Source of the DNA: Paulownia fortunei
Taxonomy: Eukaryota > Streptophyta > Magnoliopsida > Lamiales > Paulowniaceae
Reading direction: 5' to 3'
DNA length: 64,000 bases
Assembly: GCA_019321725.1 (NCBI GenBank)
Contig: CM033118.1
Location: forward strand, 9,946,071 to 10,010,070
Position numbers and translations under genes: made by a program. Shown piece by piece: positions 1 to 10,693 of the stretch (position 1 is its first letter; each line of letters opens with the position of its first letter). The notes beneath the pieces are model-generated. The model was not told the origin of the DNA, made no database searches, and was given only the letters and a program-made list of their open reading frames with translations.

Positions 1-423
1 GAAATTGAATGATGCAACTCGAAAGGTCATTTCCCCATACTATTCTTTCATCAAATGTTGGAGAGGTTTGTGAGTTTTGAATTTTATTGCTTTTTTAATG
101 GATATTCAGGTTTACAACCAAAGATTAATATATCCCTAGATCAAGACAAAACCACTTTCACTTGTCCTTATGGAACATTTTCATTTAGGAGAATGCCATT
201 TGGTTCATGCAATGCACCCACTACTTTTTAAAGATGCGTGATGGTAAGTTTTAATGACATGGTTGAAAAATTTCTTGAAATTTTTATGAATGATTTTTTA
301 TTGTTTGGATCTTCTTTTGATGCATGCTTAGCTAATCTTAACTTGGTGTTAGCTAGACATGAACAGATAAATCTTGTTTTGAATTGGAAAAAATGCCACT
401 TCATGGTCAAAAGGGAATAGAGA
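1..423 (+). pseudogene. Element A reverse transcriptase fragment
   Basis: This piece of RT would copy element RNA to DNA. The frame-shifted N-terminal part carries remnants of the DGYSGYNQ and FTCPYGTF motifs at 100-190. The longest open part (238-420, 60 aa) holds the catalytic box, which reads FMND at 283-294 where the Athila family has FMDD, so the first catalytic Asp is now Asn (GAT to AAT). The reading then runs through LNWKKCHFMVK and breaks at about 416-424. There it jumps to the RNase H connection, and the thumb region (the GHxIS, EVDxAK and [12 protein letters not shown] blocks seen in element B) is deleted. Nonfunctional. The left end is cut by the window. Confidence 0.85.
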
Positions 424-900
424 TTTTAATGATGATGGCTTGCAGGTGTTCAAGACATTAAATGAGAAGCTAATAACTTTACCTATCATGGTGGCATCCA
501 ATTGGAGCCTGCCTTTTGAACTTTTGTGTGATGTAAGCGATATAGCTGTTGGGGCAGTACTTGGGGAAATAAAGAATAAGGTATTTCATACCATTTATTA
601 TGTTAGTCGTAATTTGAATGAAGCATAACAAAATTATGGCACAACTGAGCTGTAGTATTTACATTCGATAATATCTTAGTTTGGAAAAAGTGATTGTTTA
701 CACGGACCACTCCACCCTTAAATATCTTCTTCCAAAGAAAGACGCAAAACCAAGGATAATTAGATGGACATTTTTATTGTAAGAATTTGATCTTGAAATT
801 AGAGATAAGAAAGGTGTGGAGAATGTTGTAGGGGATCACCTGTCTAGTATAGAGAGTCTTAACATTAAGCATGTGGATGTTCCCATTGGTGAAAATTTTC
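424..900 (+). pseudogene. Element A RNase H fragment
   Basis: RNase H degrades the RNA strand of the RNA/DNA hybrid. The open stretch 440-628 (62 aa) contains PFELLCDVSDIAVGAVLG and IYYVSRNLNEA, matching the [14 protein letters not shown] and IYYASRTL blocks of intact Athila elements. The catalytic Asp of the first block is kept. A stop follows at 626-628. Near 655 the [16 protein letters not shown] block is shortened by a deletion, so the catalytic Glu region is missing or scrambled. Remnants of the last block ([16 protein letters not shown]) run to about 850. Nonfunctional. Confidence 0.8.
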
Positions 901-1799
901 CAGATGAACAATTGTATGATATTACATCACCATGATTTTCACAATTTGCTAACTATGTTGTAATAGGTGACCTTCCCCTTGATCTTTTTTTATCAAAAGA
1001 AAAAGTTCTTATCGGATGTTAAACATTATGTGTGGGAGAATCCATTTTTGTTTAAAATTTATGCCGATAATATTGTGCAATGATGTGTGCCCGAAGAAGA
1101 GATGCAATCTATTTTGCACCATTGTCATGATAAGGAGGTAGGTGGTCACTTTGGTCTTACAAAAATAGCAAAAAAGGTACTCCAATCTAGTTTTTATCGG
1201 CTTATTTTACTTAAAGATGCATACTCTTATGTTGTTTCATATGAAAGGTGCGAAAGAACTGGTAACATTTCTAGGAAACATGAAATGCCCTTAAACAACA
1301 TACTTGAATATGAATTATTTAATGTGTGGGCTACTGATTTCATGGGGCTATTTCCTAGTTCTTGCGCTAATAGATACATACTTGTTGTAGTAGATTATGC
1401 ATCTAAGTGGGTTGACGTGGAAATATTGTGCACTAATGATGCTAGTGTTGTTAGATTCTTGAAGAAACATATTTTCACTAGATTTGGCACCCCTTGAGCA
1501 ATCATTAGTAATGGTGGTACACATTTTTACAACAAACAATTTGAAAATATTTTAAGCAAATATGGTGCGAGTCACAAAATTGCTACCCTCGACCTTCCTC
1601 AAACAAATGGATAAGTTGAAGTGTCAAATAGAGAGCTAAAAAGAATTTTGGAAAAAACCAGAAAGTGGGTCTAGGAATGATTGGTCTTTGTGATGTGATG
1701 ATGCTTTATGGGCTTATCTAATTGCATTTAAAACACTTGTTGGCATGTCTCCATATAGGTTAGTTTTTAGTAAAACATGTCATCTACCTATTGTGCTTA
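901..1799 (+). pseudogene. Element A integrase (first copy)
   Basis: Integrase inserts the cDNA into the host genome. The open part 1087-1497 (136 aa) carries the HHCC zinc-binding region starting HHCHDKEVGGHFG, but its first Cys is replaced (YERC where relatives have CxRC). The catalytic core follows (ATDFMGLF, first Asp present). A TGA at 1496-1498 breaks the frame. Just after it the second catalytic motif reads ISNGG (1504-1518) where relatives have ISDGG, an Asp-to-Asn change. The third, Glu, is still visible in VEVSNRELKR near 1615. The gene is cut at 1804 by element B; GACAT at 1800-1804 is the target site. Positions 1056-1804 recur almost unchanged at 8319-9065. Confidence 0.88.
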
Positions 1800-1804
1800 G
1801 ACAT

Positions 1805-2843
1805 TGTTCATGAAAATTATGCAAACCGCAAGTGCACAGTATCAAGTTTTAATATAATGATGAGTTGAGTTGAGTATCCACAAGGATTGTAATCACAAAT
1901 TGCATTAAGTACCATAGTTCAAATAGTCCTAATTTTATTTAGAAAATCAGTTATGATTGGTAAACAAAGTAAAGTAAGATAAAAATGCATCGACAAGAAT
2001 GGAGTTTTTAGAAGCAATTCAGCAAACACCTTATAAGCAAGAAATTATAGAGGAATGACTTACCTAATTATCACCTATGTTCTTCCTTCCAAAATATACC
2101 AATTCAAGTGAACAACACATGTAAGTTAAGAATTCCTAAGCTCATCAATTCCCTCTCTCGAGTGCCGAATTGACTATAAGTTCTAACATGAATTTCGATA
2201 TCTCTATAAAAATTCAAGAGTAAAACTTTACAAAAATTCAATGAATTCTTCTTCAAAACTTTAAAGGGTTCATAAGCTTCTCAACTTTATGATTCCTAGG
2301 TTGTGTTATCCCTATGATTATGTATAATATTCCCTCTCTCGAGTGTCGAATCTCATACGTTAAATAATCTCAATTAGTGGCCAATTAATTAAGATGAAAT
2401 ACTAAACAAGATAATACAAATAAGATGAATAACTTGAACTAATATTATTTGGAATTCAAAACATAGGTTCAAATAAGGTTATATCATCCTTTAGAAAGAA
2501 AAGTTTAGTTCCTCATGTATGAATATAACTTCAAGAAATACATAAGAAAGAACATTGAAATTGTTCACCAATTTGTGAAGTGGAAGTAATGGTTGAAGCT
2601 ATCCTTGTCTCCAAGAATGGCTTGTCTCTAAGAATGACCTTCTTCTCTCCAAGTCACCTATTGTCCTTTGCTTCTTGGCTTCTCCTCACTCCTCTTCTCT
2701 TCCAAAAAAACTGATTTGGAGGCTTTTAGAATCCCTCAAAATAGATGGAAAATACCCTAAAGAGGGAAAAATGCCCATTTTGACCTTGCTTGTCCGCCCA
2801 ACAGTGCCTAGGCGCTTCCTTGTCTGTCTAAGACAGTGTGTAC
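1805..2843 (-). repeat. Element B 3' LTR, truncated
   Basis: The plus-strand reading starts TGTTCATG at 1805, directly after the GACAT target. It is collinear with the complete solo LTR at 9066-10693. By eye it is about 98-99% identical up to about 2655 and clearly more diverged from 2656 to 2843. It stops at 2843, where integrase C-terminal coding of B begins, so about 580 bp of LTR (the U3 side) is deleted. Plus-strand open frames here (for example at 2675-2980) are not genes. Confidence 0.9.
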
Positions 2844-3449
2844 AACGCTTACCTTTGAGCTCAACCACCCCAAATGAAAATGTCTTGTTGACAATAAAGG
2901 GACCGGACCATCTAGATTTCAATTTTCCTAAAAAAAGTTTTAATCTTGAATTGAAAAGCAACACAAGTTGTCCGGGTTAAAATTTCCTTCTCAAAATCAT
3001 TTTGTCATGCCATTGTTTTGTTTTTTCTTTATAGATTTTAGCATTTTCATAAGAATCAAGCCTAAATTCCTCCATTTCATTGAGTTGCAACAACCTTTTG
3101 TCTCCTATTACCTTTGTATCAAAATTTAATTATTGCACAACCCAATATGCTCTATGTTCTAACTCAATGGGGAGGTGACAAGCTTTTTCATAAACTAATC
3201 GATAATGAGACATACCTATAGGAGTTTTATATGCTGTGCGGTATGCCCACAATGCATCATCAAGTTTATGTGCCCAATCCTTTCGATTAATGCTTACCGT
3301 TTTCTCGAGGATTTACTTCACTTACCGGTTTGAGATTTCGGCTTGTCCATTTGATTGAGGATGATATCCAAGAGTTACCTTGTGTCTCACACCATACTTA
3401 GCCAAAAGGTTATTAAACATTTTATTACAAAAATGAGAACCTTCATCAC
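2844..3449 (-). pseudogene. Element B integrase C-terminal part
   Basis: This continues the integrase of the 3450-4991 frame after a frameshift near 3460. Readable blocks on the minus strand include [10 protein letters not shown] (second catalytic Asp kept), NGQAEISNR (catalytic Glu kept), then TAA stops near 3322 and 3313. Further blocks are [20 protein letters not shown] and the C-terminal [11 protein letters not shown], in an open stretch at 2845-2964. The reading ends at VELKGKR, where the deletion joins LTR sequence at 2843/2844. Nonfunctional through stops and frameshift; the catalytic triad itself is intact. Confidence 0.85.
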
Positions 3450-4991
3450 TTACAATTGCTCTAGGTGTGCCAAAATGAGTGAAAATATGTTTGTGCAAAA
3501 TTTAAGCACTACCTTGGCATCATTAGTAGGTGAGGCAATTGCTTCTATCCACTTGGAGACATAATCCACAACAAGCAAAATGTATGATCGGCCATTTGAT
3601 GGAGAAAATGGTCCCATGAAGTCAATCCCCCAAACATCAAAGAGTTCAACTTCCATCATGTTAGTCAAAGGAAGCTCATGGCATCTAGTAATTGTTCCAG
3701 TCCTTTGACACCGATCACATATATGCACAAAAGTATAACAATCCTTAAACAAAGATGGCCAATAAAAACCAGATTGCAATACCTTAGAAGCTGTCCTTGT
3801 AGGTCCGAAATAACCACCACAAGGGGATGAATGACAGTGCTTAAGAATTTCATTTATTTTCTCCATTGGAATGTATCTCCGAATCACAGAATCTGAACAC
3901 CTTTTGAAGAGCAAAGGATCATCCCATAGATATGATTTCACATCATGTAATTTTTTTTTCTTTTGATGATACATAAGGTCTAGAAGTAATAATCCACATG
4001 CAAGATAATTCACAAAATCTGCATACCAAGGTAAATTATCTTTGATTGCCAAAATAAACTCATTTGGGAAAAATTCTTTAATTGGTCCTTCAAAGTTTTT
4101 ATTTTTATGCTCCAACCTCGATAAGTGATCCGCCACCATATTTTCACTTCCTTTATCTTTGATTTCAAGATCAAATTCTTGAAGAAGGAGTATCCACCGA
4201 ATTAGCTTTGGTTTTGCATGCTTTTTGGCAAAGAGGCACCTAATAGCAGCATGATCGATATATATTATCACCTTGGTACCTACAAGATAAGCACGAAATT
4301 TATCAAATGCAAACACAATGGCTAATAATTCTTTTTCAATGGTGGTGTAATTTTGTTGAGCATCATCAAGTGTTCGGCTTGCATAGTAAATGGCCCTAAA
4401 AATTTTATCTTTTCTTTGTCCTAACACTACTCCAACCGCATAATCACTAGCATCACACATAAGTTCAAATAGTTGAGTCCAATTCGGTATCACCATAATA
4501 GGAGCTGAAATGAGAGCTTTCTTGATGTGATCAAAGGCCTGTAAGCAATCAACATTAAAGTCAAATGGTTTATCTTTTCCCAAAAGGTTGCACAAAAGTT
4601 TTACAATTTTTGAAAAATCTTTAATGAATCTTCTATAAAACTCGGCATGTCCCAAAAAACTACGAATAGTTTTCACATTGATTGGCGGTGGAAGTTTTTC
4701 AATAGCAATAATTTTTGCTTGGTCTACTTCAAGTCCTTTGGAGGACACTCGGTGACCTAAAACAATACCTTCTTTTACCATAAAATGACATTTTTCCCAA
4801 TTTAAAACAAGGTTAGTCTCCTCACATCTCTGCAAAACAAGAGAAAGATTATGTAGACATAAATCAAATGAGGAACCAAATACTGAAAAATCATCCATAA
4901 AAATTTCCATTATGTTCTCCATCATATCATGAAAAATTACCATCATGCATCTTTGAAATGTTGATGGGGCATTACATAATCCAAATGACAT
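3450..4991 (-). pseudogene. Element B RT (C-terminal part), RNase H and integrase (N-terminal part), 513-aa frame
   Basis: This is the longest pol frame of the window. In order: RT palm from [16 protein letters not shown] with an intact catalytic FMDD (4890-4901); thumb ([29 protein letters not shown]); RNase H with [38 protein letters not shown] and ADHLSRLE; integrase zinc region ([20 protein letters not shown]) and first catalytic Asp in GIDFMGPF. It is separated from the RT N-terminus only by a TGA at 4992-4994 in the FAF-R-RM context. It ends through a frameshift near 3460. All catalytic residues visible here are kept. Identified from Athila family motifs. Confidence 0.92.
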
Positions 4992-5299
4992 TCTTCAAAA
5001 AGCAAAAGTACCATAAGGGCATGTTAATGTTGTTTTCTCTTGGCCTTCGGGTGCTATAACAATTTGATTATACCCCGAATAACCATCGAGAAAATAATAG
5101 TATTGATACCCTGCAAGTTGGTCTAACATTGGATCAATAAATGGAAGGGGAAAATGATCTTTACAAGTAGGTTTGTTGAGTTTTCTATAATCAATACACA
5201 CTCGCCAACCTGTGAATGTCCTTGTTGGTATTAATTCATTGTTATCATTTTTAATTATGGTCATGCCACCCTTTTTGGAACTACATGAACTGGACTCAC
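4992..5299 (-). pseudogene. Element B reverse transcriptase N-terminal part
   Basis: The open frame 4995-5264 (89 aa) contains ELIPTRTFTGWRVCIDYRKL, the FPLPFIDPMLDQLAG block, FLDGYSGYNQI and FTCPYGTF-type motifs (here LTCPYGTFAF), that is, RT fingers and palm. Two lesions separate it from its neighbours. Upstream, between 5265 and 5299, are an in-frame stop where relatives have Trp (SS-stop-VSPV) and a one-base frameshift in the PKKGG stretch. Downstream is the TGA at 4992-4994. Both stops are single-base changes, so this was recently a continuous pol frame. Confidence 0.88.
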
Positions 5300-6301
5300 C
5301 TAAGAACTATTAGAAATTGCATAAATAATTCCAGCATTCAACCATTTCAAGACTTCATTTCTTACAACCTCTTTCATTGTAGGATTTAGTCTACGTTGAT
5401 ATTCAATAGATGGTTTGTAAGATTCTTCCATTAAGATTTTATGCATGACAATTGAAGGACTAATACCTTTTAAATATGAAATTGACCAACCAATAGTAGA
5501 TTTATGCTCTCTTAAAACACGAAGCAATTTCTCAACTTCTAAACGAGATAGGGATGCAGAAATAATTACCAGATATGTGTTGTTAGCACCTAGAAATTCA
5601 TACCAAAAATGCTCGGGAAGTACTTTCAACTTCAGTGATATTGTTTGTTCCTTGATTGTGGTATCTCTTATTGCTTCATTGCATTTATCCTTTTTCAACT
5701 CCACCTCTCCTAATTCAAGAAAGAGCAAGTAATGCATTAAATCATAATTATCAATATCATGGTCATTACCTTGCATTATGGAATGAACAATGCATCTCTC
5801 TAAGGGTTCGATAGGAATTTGTTTGAGGAAATGATCATGCAAGCAAGTTTCTAACATTTCAATCATATTATAAGTATGTGGTTCCTCTTGAAACTTCAAT
5901 GCATGATAAACGTTAAACATCACTTCATCCTCATTAACTCTTAGAGTTAATTCACCGCATTGCACATCAATCAAAGCATGCCCCGTAGTAAGGAATGGTC
6001 GACCAAGAATTAAAGGAATTTCTTGGTCTTCCTCCATATCAAACAACACAAAATCTATAGGAAATATGAATTTATCCACTTTTGCCAATACATCTTCAAC
6101 AACTCCTCTTAGATAAATGAGAGACCTATCCGCCAATTGTAAGGTGATAGTGGATGGCTTGACTTCTCCAATTCCTAATTTTCTAAAAATAGAAAGTGGC
6201 ATCAAATTAATACTTGTTCCAAGATCACATAATGCTTTATCAAAGAAAGATCCTCCTATGGTACAAAGAATAGTAAAACTTCCTGGATCCTTCAATTTTT
6301 G
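5300..6301 (-). pseudogene. Element B aspartic protease and linker to RT (331-aa frame)
   Basis: The retropepsin-like protease would cleave the Gag-Pol polyprotein. It starts with the block DPGSFTILCTIGG and carries the active-site motif CDLGTSINLMPLS, in which D-L-G-T/A-S is the Athila version of D-T/S-G. ILGRPFLTTGHALIDV and a GELTLRV block follow. The rest is the protease-RT linker with REHKSTIGWSI, the PSIVMHKILMEE block and an RRLNPTMKEVVRNEVLKWL block that leads into RT. The active-site Asp is intact. The frame is open for 331 codons and ends at a nonsense codon just before VSPV. The gag-protease boundary at about 6300 is frameshifted. Confidence 0.9.
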
Positions 6302-8024
6302 AGGAAGCTTTTTCTGTAAATAGCACTACACTCCTCTGTGAGATTCACGATTTCAAACTCCACTAATTGTCTTTTTCTTGACATCACATCTTTCATGAAC
6401 TTGGCGTAGTTGGGCATTTGCTCAAGGGCATCTGCAAAAGGAATATTAATATGAATTTTCTTGAAGATTTCCAGAAATTTTGCAAATTGTGAATCAATCC
6501 TTTTCTTTTGAAATCTTTGTGGAAAAGGAGTGGGAACATTAAATTTAGAAGTTTCAAAGTTAGGAGTAGATTTTAGCTTCTCAGCCCCTGTTTATTCATT
6601 TGATTGCATTTCTTCTTCATTTGATTGTTCCACTATAGGACTTTCACTTGAGGTGCTTGCCATTGGCTCATCAACTTTAGAACTTTTTATTTCTGGCCCC
6701 TTGATTTTAGTTCCACTTCAAAGTTGGATAGCTTTGCAATGCTCCATTAGATTCATTTCTGTATCACTTGAAAAGTTTTCTTTATGTTTTTGAGCATTAA
6801 TTTCAGTAGCAAGCTGTCCAATTTGAGTCTCCATTGATTTCATTTGAGCTCCTAAACTTGAAGCTAGGTGCCCTAATTGAGTCTCAATGTTGTCTATCTT
6901 CGCTTCATCTTTATTCAATTGGGCTCTTGTCTCACCAATGAAATTGCTGATCAAATCCTCCATAGATACCTTTTTCTCACCTACTTGAGGTTTAGATATG
7001 ATGGATTGTTGTAACCCGGTGGGAGTTGAAGCACATTTCAATTATTGGCATAGGAAAAATTCTCATGATTTCTAAGCCCTGGATGGCAGTGAGTAGGTAG
7101 TTGATTTCCCCTGAAATTGAAATTACAATTATTGACAAAGTTTACCTGCTCATTACCTTTAGTGTCCATAAATAAAGTACTGGTGGATGCAATGGAGTCT
7201 ATTCCTTGAGAAGCTCCATTAGAAGTCCAAGCTGCAATTTAGTTAGAAATAGCAGAAACTTGTGCAGCTAATTGTGTAAATGAATCTACCTCAAGAACAC
7301 TGGCAACCTTTTTTATGGAAGACCTCTCAGAAGGCCATTGATAGCTATTAGTAGACATCTCCTCCAGCAAAATATGGGCTTCATTTTTAGTCTTAGACAT
7401 CAAAGTCCCACTTGCGGCAGCATTTATTATGGTTTGAGTTTGCCCATTCAAACCATTGTAGAAGTATTGTACCTGCTGCCAATCCTCATAATCATGTTGA
7501 GGACAACTTCTTAGAAAATCTTTAAACCTCTCCCAAGTGTCATATAGTGGCTCAAAATCTTGTTGATGGAATTGAGCTATCTCACCTTTGAGTTGAAGTG
7601 TCTTGCTTGGTGGAAAGTACTTAGCAAGGAATTTTTGCGTTAAGTCATTCCGACTCGATATGCTACATGGTGAAAAAGATTGTAACCATAGCCTAGCTTT
7701 GTCTCGGAGAGAGAATGGAAATAAGAGAAGTCTAATGGCATCATCGGGCACTCCATTCATTTTGATGGTGTCACAAACCTCCAAAAATATAGCTAAGTGC
7801 GCATTTAGATCCTCCACCGCACTTTCTCCAAATTAGTTTTGTTGCACCATGCTAATGAGAGCTGGTTTAAGTTCAAAATTATTGGCATTGATCGGTTATC
7901 GAGCTATCCCAGAGTAGTTTTGGTTCATAGTTGGTTGAAAATAGTCCCGAATAGCTCGTTGTGGTGGTGGTTGTTGCAATGGAAGATTGGCATTCACATT
8001 AACATTGTTGGTGTTATCCGCCAT
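6302..8024 (-). pseudogene. Element B gag
   Basis: Gag forms the particle. The minus-strand ATG at 8022-8024 opens MADNTNN, a typical Athila gag start. An in-frame stop near 7905 interrupts it, and the main open part is 7239-7817 (192 aa). That part has LLLFPFSLRDKARLWL, the TQKFLAKYFP block and the GLNGQTQTIINAAASGTLM block of the plant gag domain. A second open part (6718-7041, 107 aa) is the C-terminal helical segment with repeated QIGQLA and QLGHLASSL heptad-like blocks, probably coiled coil. From 6717 to 6302 the FPQRLKKKKLD and PFADALEQMPNYAKFMKD-type blocks are readable only in shifted frames. Nonfunctional. Confidence 0.85.
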
Positions 8025-8244
8025 GATTTGATCATCAACTCTTTTCGCTGCTCTAGTAGCTCGAAGAGTCCGCTCAATTTATGTATCAAAATAACCCAAG
8101 TCAAGACTCCTAGTCTTACGCATACAAATACGTATAATCCAATATAAGGCAAAACAACATCAAAATACGGGAAGAAAGTAAAAATATTCTAAACTAAAAT
8201 CAAGACTAAGCCATAACAATATTAATGCAATTATGATAAAATAA

Positions 8245-8262
8245 TCCCCGGTAATGGCGCCA
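8245..8262 (-). other. Element B primer binding site, tRNA-Asp type
   Basis: On the minus strand this reads TGGCGCCATTACCGGGGA, two mismatches from the 3' end complement of plant tRNA-Asp that the Athila group uses (from memory of the family). It sits six bases inside the 5' LTR end at 8269, as expected. It fixes the orientation and the LTR edge of B. Confidence 0.88.
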
Positions 8263-8268
8263 AAAACT

Positions 8269-8321
8269 TGTTCATAAAATTATGCAAACCGCAAGTGCAA
8301 GGTGTCAAGTTTTAATATAAT
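8269..8321 (-). repeat. Element B 5' LTR stub (53 bp)
   Basis: This begins TGTTCATAAAATTATG and matches the first 53 bases of the 3' LTR (1805 on) with about four differences. It then jumps at 8319-8321 into A integrase sequence. AAT is shared by both sides of the join, a 3-bp microhomology. The rest of the 5' LTR is absent here. Confidence 0.85.
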
Positions 8322-9915
8322 TTATGCCGATAATATTGTGCAATGATGTGTGCCCGAAGAAGAGATGTAATCTATTTTGCACCATTGCCATGATAAGGAG
8401 GTAGGTGGTCACTTTGGTCTTACAAAAACAGCAAAAAAGGTACTCCAATCTAGTTTTTATCGGCTTATTTTACTTAAAGATGCATACTCTTATGTTGTTT
8501 CATATGAAAGGTGCGAAAGAACTGGTAACATTTCTAGGAAACATGAAATGCCCTTAAACAACATACTTGAATATGAATTATTTAATGTGTGGGCTACTGA
8601 TTTCATGGGGCTATTTCCTAGTTCTTGCGCTAATAGATACATACTTGTTGTAGTAGATTATGCATCTAAGTGGGTTGACGTGGAAATATTGTGCACTAAT
8701 GATGCTAGTGTTGTTAGATTCTTGAAGAAACATATTTTCACTAGATTTGGCACCCCTTGAGCAATCATTAGTAATGGTGTACACATTTTTACAACAAACA
8801 ATTTGAAAATATTTTAAGCAAATATGGTGCGAGTCACAAAATTGCTACCCTCGACCTTCCTCAAACAAATGGATAAGTTGAAGTGTCAAATAGAGAGCTA
8901 AAAAGAATTTTGGAAAAAACAGAAAGTGGGTCTAGGAATGATTGGTCTTTGTGACTTGATGATGCTTTATGGGCTTATCTAATTGCATTTAAAACACTTG
9001 TTGGCATGTCTCCATATAGGTTAGTTTTTAGTAAAACATGTCATCTACCTATTGTGCTTAGACATTGTTCATGAAAATTATGCAAACCGCAAGTGCAGAG
9101 TGTTAAGTTTTAATATAATGATGAGTTGAGTTGAGTATCCACAAGGATTGTAATCACAAATTGCATTAAGTACCATAGTTCAAATAGTCCTAATTTTATT
9201 TAGAAAATCAGTTATGATTGGTAAACAAAGTAAAGTAAGATAAAAATGCATCGACAAGAATGGAGTTTTTAGAAGTAATTCAGCAACACCTTATAAGCAA
9301 GAAATTCTAGAGGAATGACTTACCTAATTATCACCTATGTTCTTCCTTCCAAAATATACCAATTCAAGTGAACAACACATGTAAGTTAAGAATTCCTAAG
9401 CTCATCAATTCCCTCTCTCGAGTGCCGAATTGACTATAAGTTCTAACATGAATTTTGATATCTCTATAAAAATTCAAGAGTAAAACTTTACAAAAGTTCA
9501 ATGAATTCTTCTTCAAAACTTTAAAGGGTTCATAAGCTTCTCAACTTTATGATTCCTAGGTTGTGTTATCCCTATGATTATGTATAATCTTCCCTCTCTC
9601 GAGTGTCGAATCTCATACGTCAAATAATCTCAATTAGTGGCCAATTAATTAAGATGAAATACTAAACAAGATAATATAAATAAGATGAATAACTTGAACT
9701 AATATTATTTGGAATTCAAAACATAGGTTCAAATAAGGTTATATCATCCTTTAGAAAGAAAAGTTTAGTTCCTCATGTATGAATATAACTTCAAGAAATA
9801 CATAAGAAAGAACATTGAAATTGTTCACCAATTTGTGAAGTGGAAGTAATGGTTGAAGCTATCCTTGTCTCCAAGAATGGCTTGTCTCTAAGAATGACCT
9901 TCTTCTCTCCAAGTC
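8319..9915 (+). repeat. Second copy of a tandem segmental duplication (unit 1056-8318)
   Basis: Bases 8319-9065 repeat 1056-1804 with about seven differences by eye, including two 1-bp indels. Bases 9066 to about 9915 repeat 1805 to about 2655 with roughly a dozen. The repeat continues across the A/B insertion junction including GACAT, so the copied block already held element B. The unit length is 7263 bp. After about 9916 the match to the first copy weakens sharply (see the solo LTR entry). Confidence 0.85.
8322..9060 (+). pseudogene. Element A integrase (duplicated copy)
   Basis: This is near-identical to 1060-1799. The open part 8377-8760 (127 aa) has the same degraded zinc region (YERC), the same ATDFMGLF motif, the same TGA after FGTP and the same ISNG second catalytic motif. 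An extra 1-bp deletion (one G of GGTGGT) lies near 8780. Sharing all older lesions with copy 1 shows that the gene was already dead when it was duplicated. GACAT at 9061-9065 is the target site of the following LTR. Confidence 0.88.
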
Positions 9916-10693
9916 TTCTTGTTGTCCTTTGCTTCTTGGCTTCTCCTCTCTTCCAAAAAAATTGATTTGGAGGATTTTGGAATCCCTCAAAATTGATGGG
10001 AATTGCTCTAAAGAGGAAAAAATGCCCATTTTGACCTTGCTTGTCCGCCCAGCAGTGCCTAGGAGCTGATTAGCAGCGCCTAGGCACTTCCTTGTCTATC
10101 CAAGATAGTGTGTATAGCTAGGCACTGTACTTGCTACCCATAATCGGTTTCTGTAATGCTTGTATCCTCTTTCAACTGATTTTTGCACACACTTTAGAGG
10201 CCAAACTAGATTTTGGTGTCTGCATATGAATTGTATCTCTATGTGTTTTCGTTCCATTAGAACTTGAATTAACTAAATATAACTTCTTTGGAGAGAGTTA
10301 TGCTATAAATACCAAGATGTGTCATCCTAAAAAATTGTAGCCTAGTGCTAACTCTTGAAGTCCATTTATCTCATTTAAATCGACCGAATTTGATTTTGTG
10401 TAAATATATAAGTTGTAGATATATATCTTGGATTTCTAATGGATCAATAATAAAGTTTATATGAAATTTGTACTGAGATTTATGATTGAAATACCAAAAC
10501 TGCCATCAGTGGCACCACAACTCAAATTCTTCAACATTTCAACCAAGTTTTTGATTTCTTTCCATTTTTTTCTCTTATCGTTATTACCTACAAGAATTCA
10601 CACTAAATGCATAAAATGTAACCCAAACACTTGAAAATAAACCAAATGTTAATCAAAAGGTATATGAATTGTTGGTGTAAAACTAACTTATCA
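9066..10693 (-). repeat. Complete solo LTR of the B family (1628 bp)
   Basis: The plus reading starts TGTTCATG and ends TTATCA, so on the minus strand it is TGATAAG...CATGAACA, a proper TG...CA LTR. It is flanked by GACAT at 9061-9065 and again at 10694-10698. Both flanks join into continuous A integrase coding (LRHRTYC-type reading across the gap), proving insertion inside integrase. No internal domain is present. The left part (to about 9915) is near-identical to the B 3' LTR at 1805-2655. The right part is visibly more diverged from 2656-2843, including a 28-bp length difference near 10060. This mosaic fits LTR-LTR recombination. Confidence 0.93.
10303..10311 (-). promoter_or_regulatory. 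Candidate TATA box of the B-family LTR
   Basis: The minus strand reads TATTTATAG in an AT-moderate stretch about 380 bp into the LTR in element orientation. It lies in the U3 part that the first-copy LTR has lost. Position and sequence suit an LTR promoter, but there is no transcript evidence. Confidence 0.4.

Larger units (their letters stand above)
1805..8321 (-). mobile_element. Element B: minus-strand Athila-like Ty3/gypsy retrotransposon nested in A
   Basis: Reading on the minus strand from 8321 down: 53-bp stub of the 5' LTR, primer binding site (8245-8262), gag, protease, RT, RNase H, integrase, then a truncated 3' LTR ending at 1805. The target GACAT abuts the 3' LTR at 1800-1804. 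Two deletions shape it. One fused the integrase C-terminus (2844) straight to the middle of the 3' LTR, removing the 3' untranslated region, polypurine tract and U3 start. The other end was cut in the 5' LTR by the tandem-duplication junction at 8319-8321. Coding lesions are few compared with A and D, so B is the younger element, as its nested position requires. Confidence 0.88.

Noticed and set aside
2675..2980. 101-aa plus-strand frame
   Set aside because: It overlaps the junction of the B LTR and B integrase C-terminus; the minus-strand reading has the integrase motif [11 protein letters not shown].
8319..9065. Independent second insertion of an A-like element
   Set aside because: The copy shares the A/B insertion junction and GACAT as well as all older lesions, so it is a duplication of this locus, not a new insertion.
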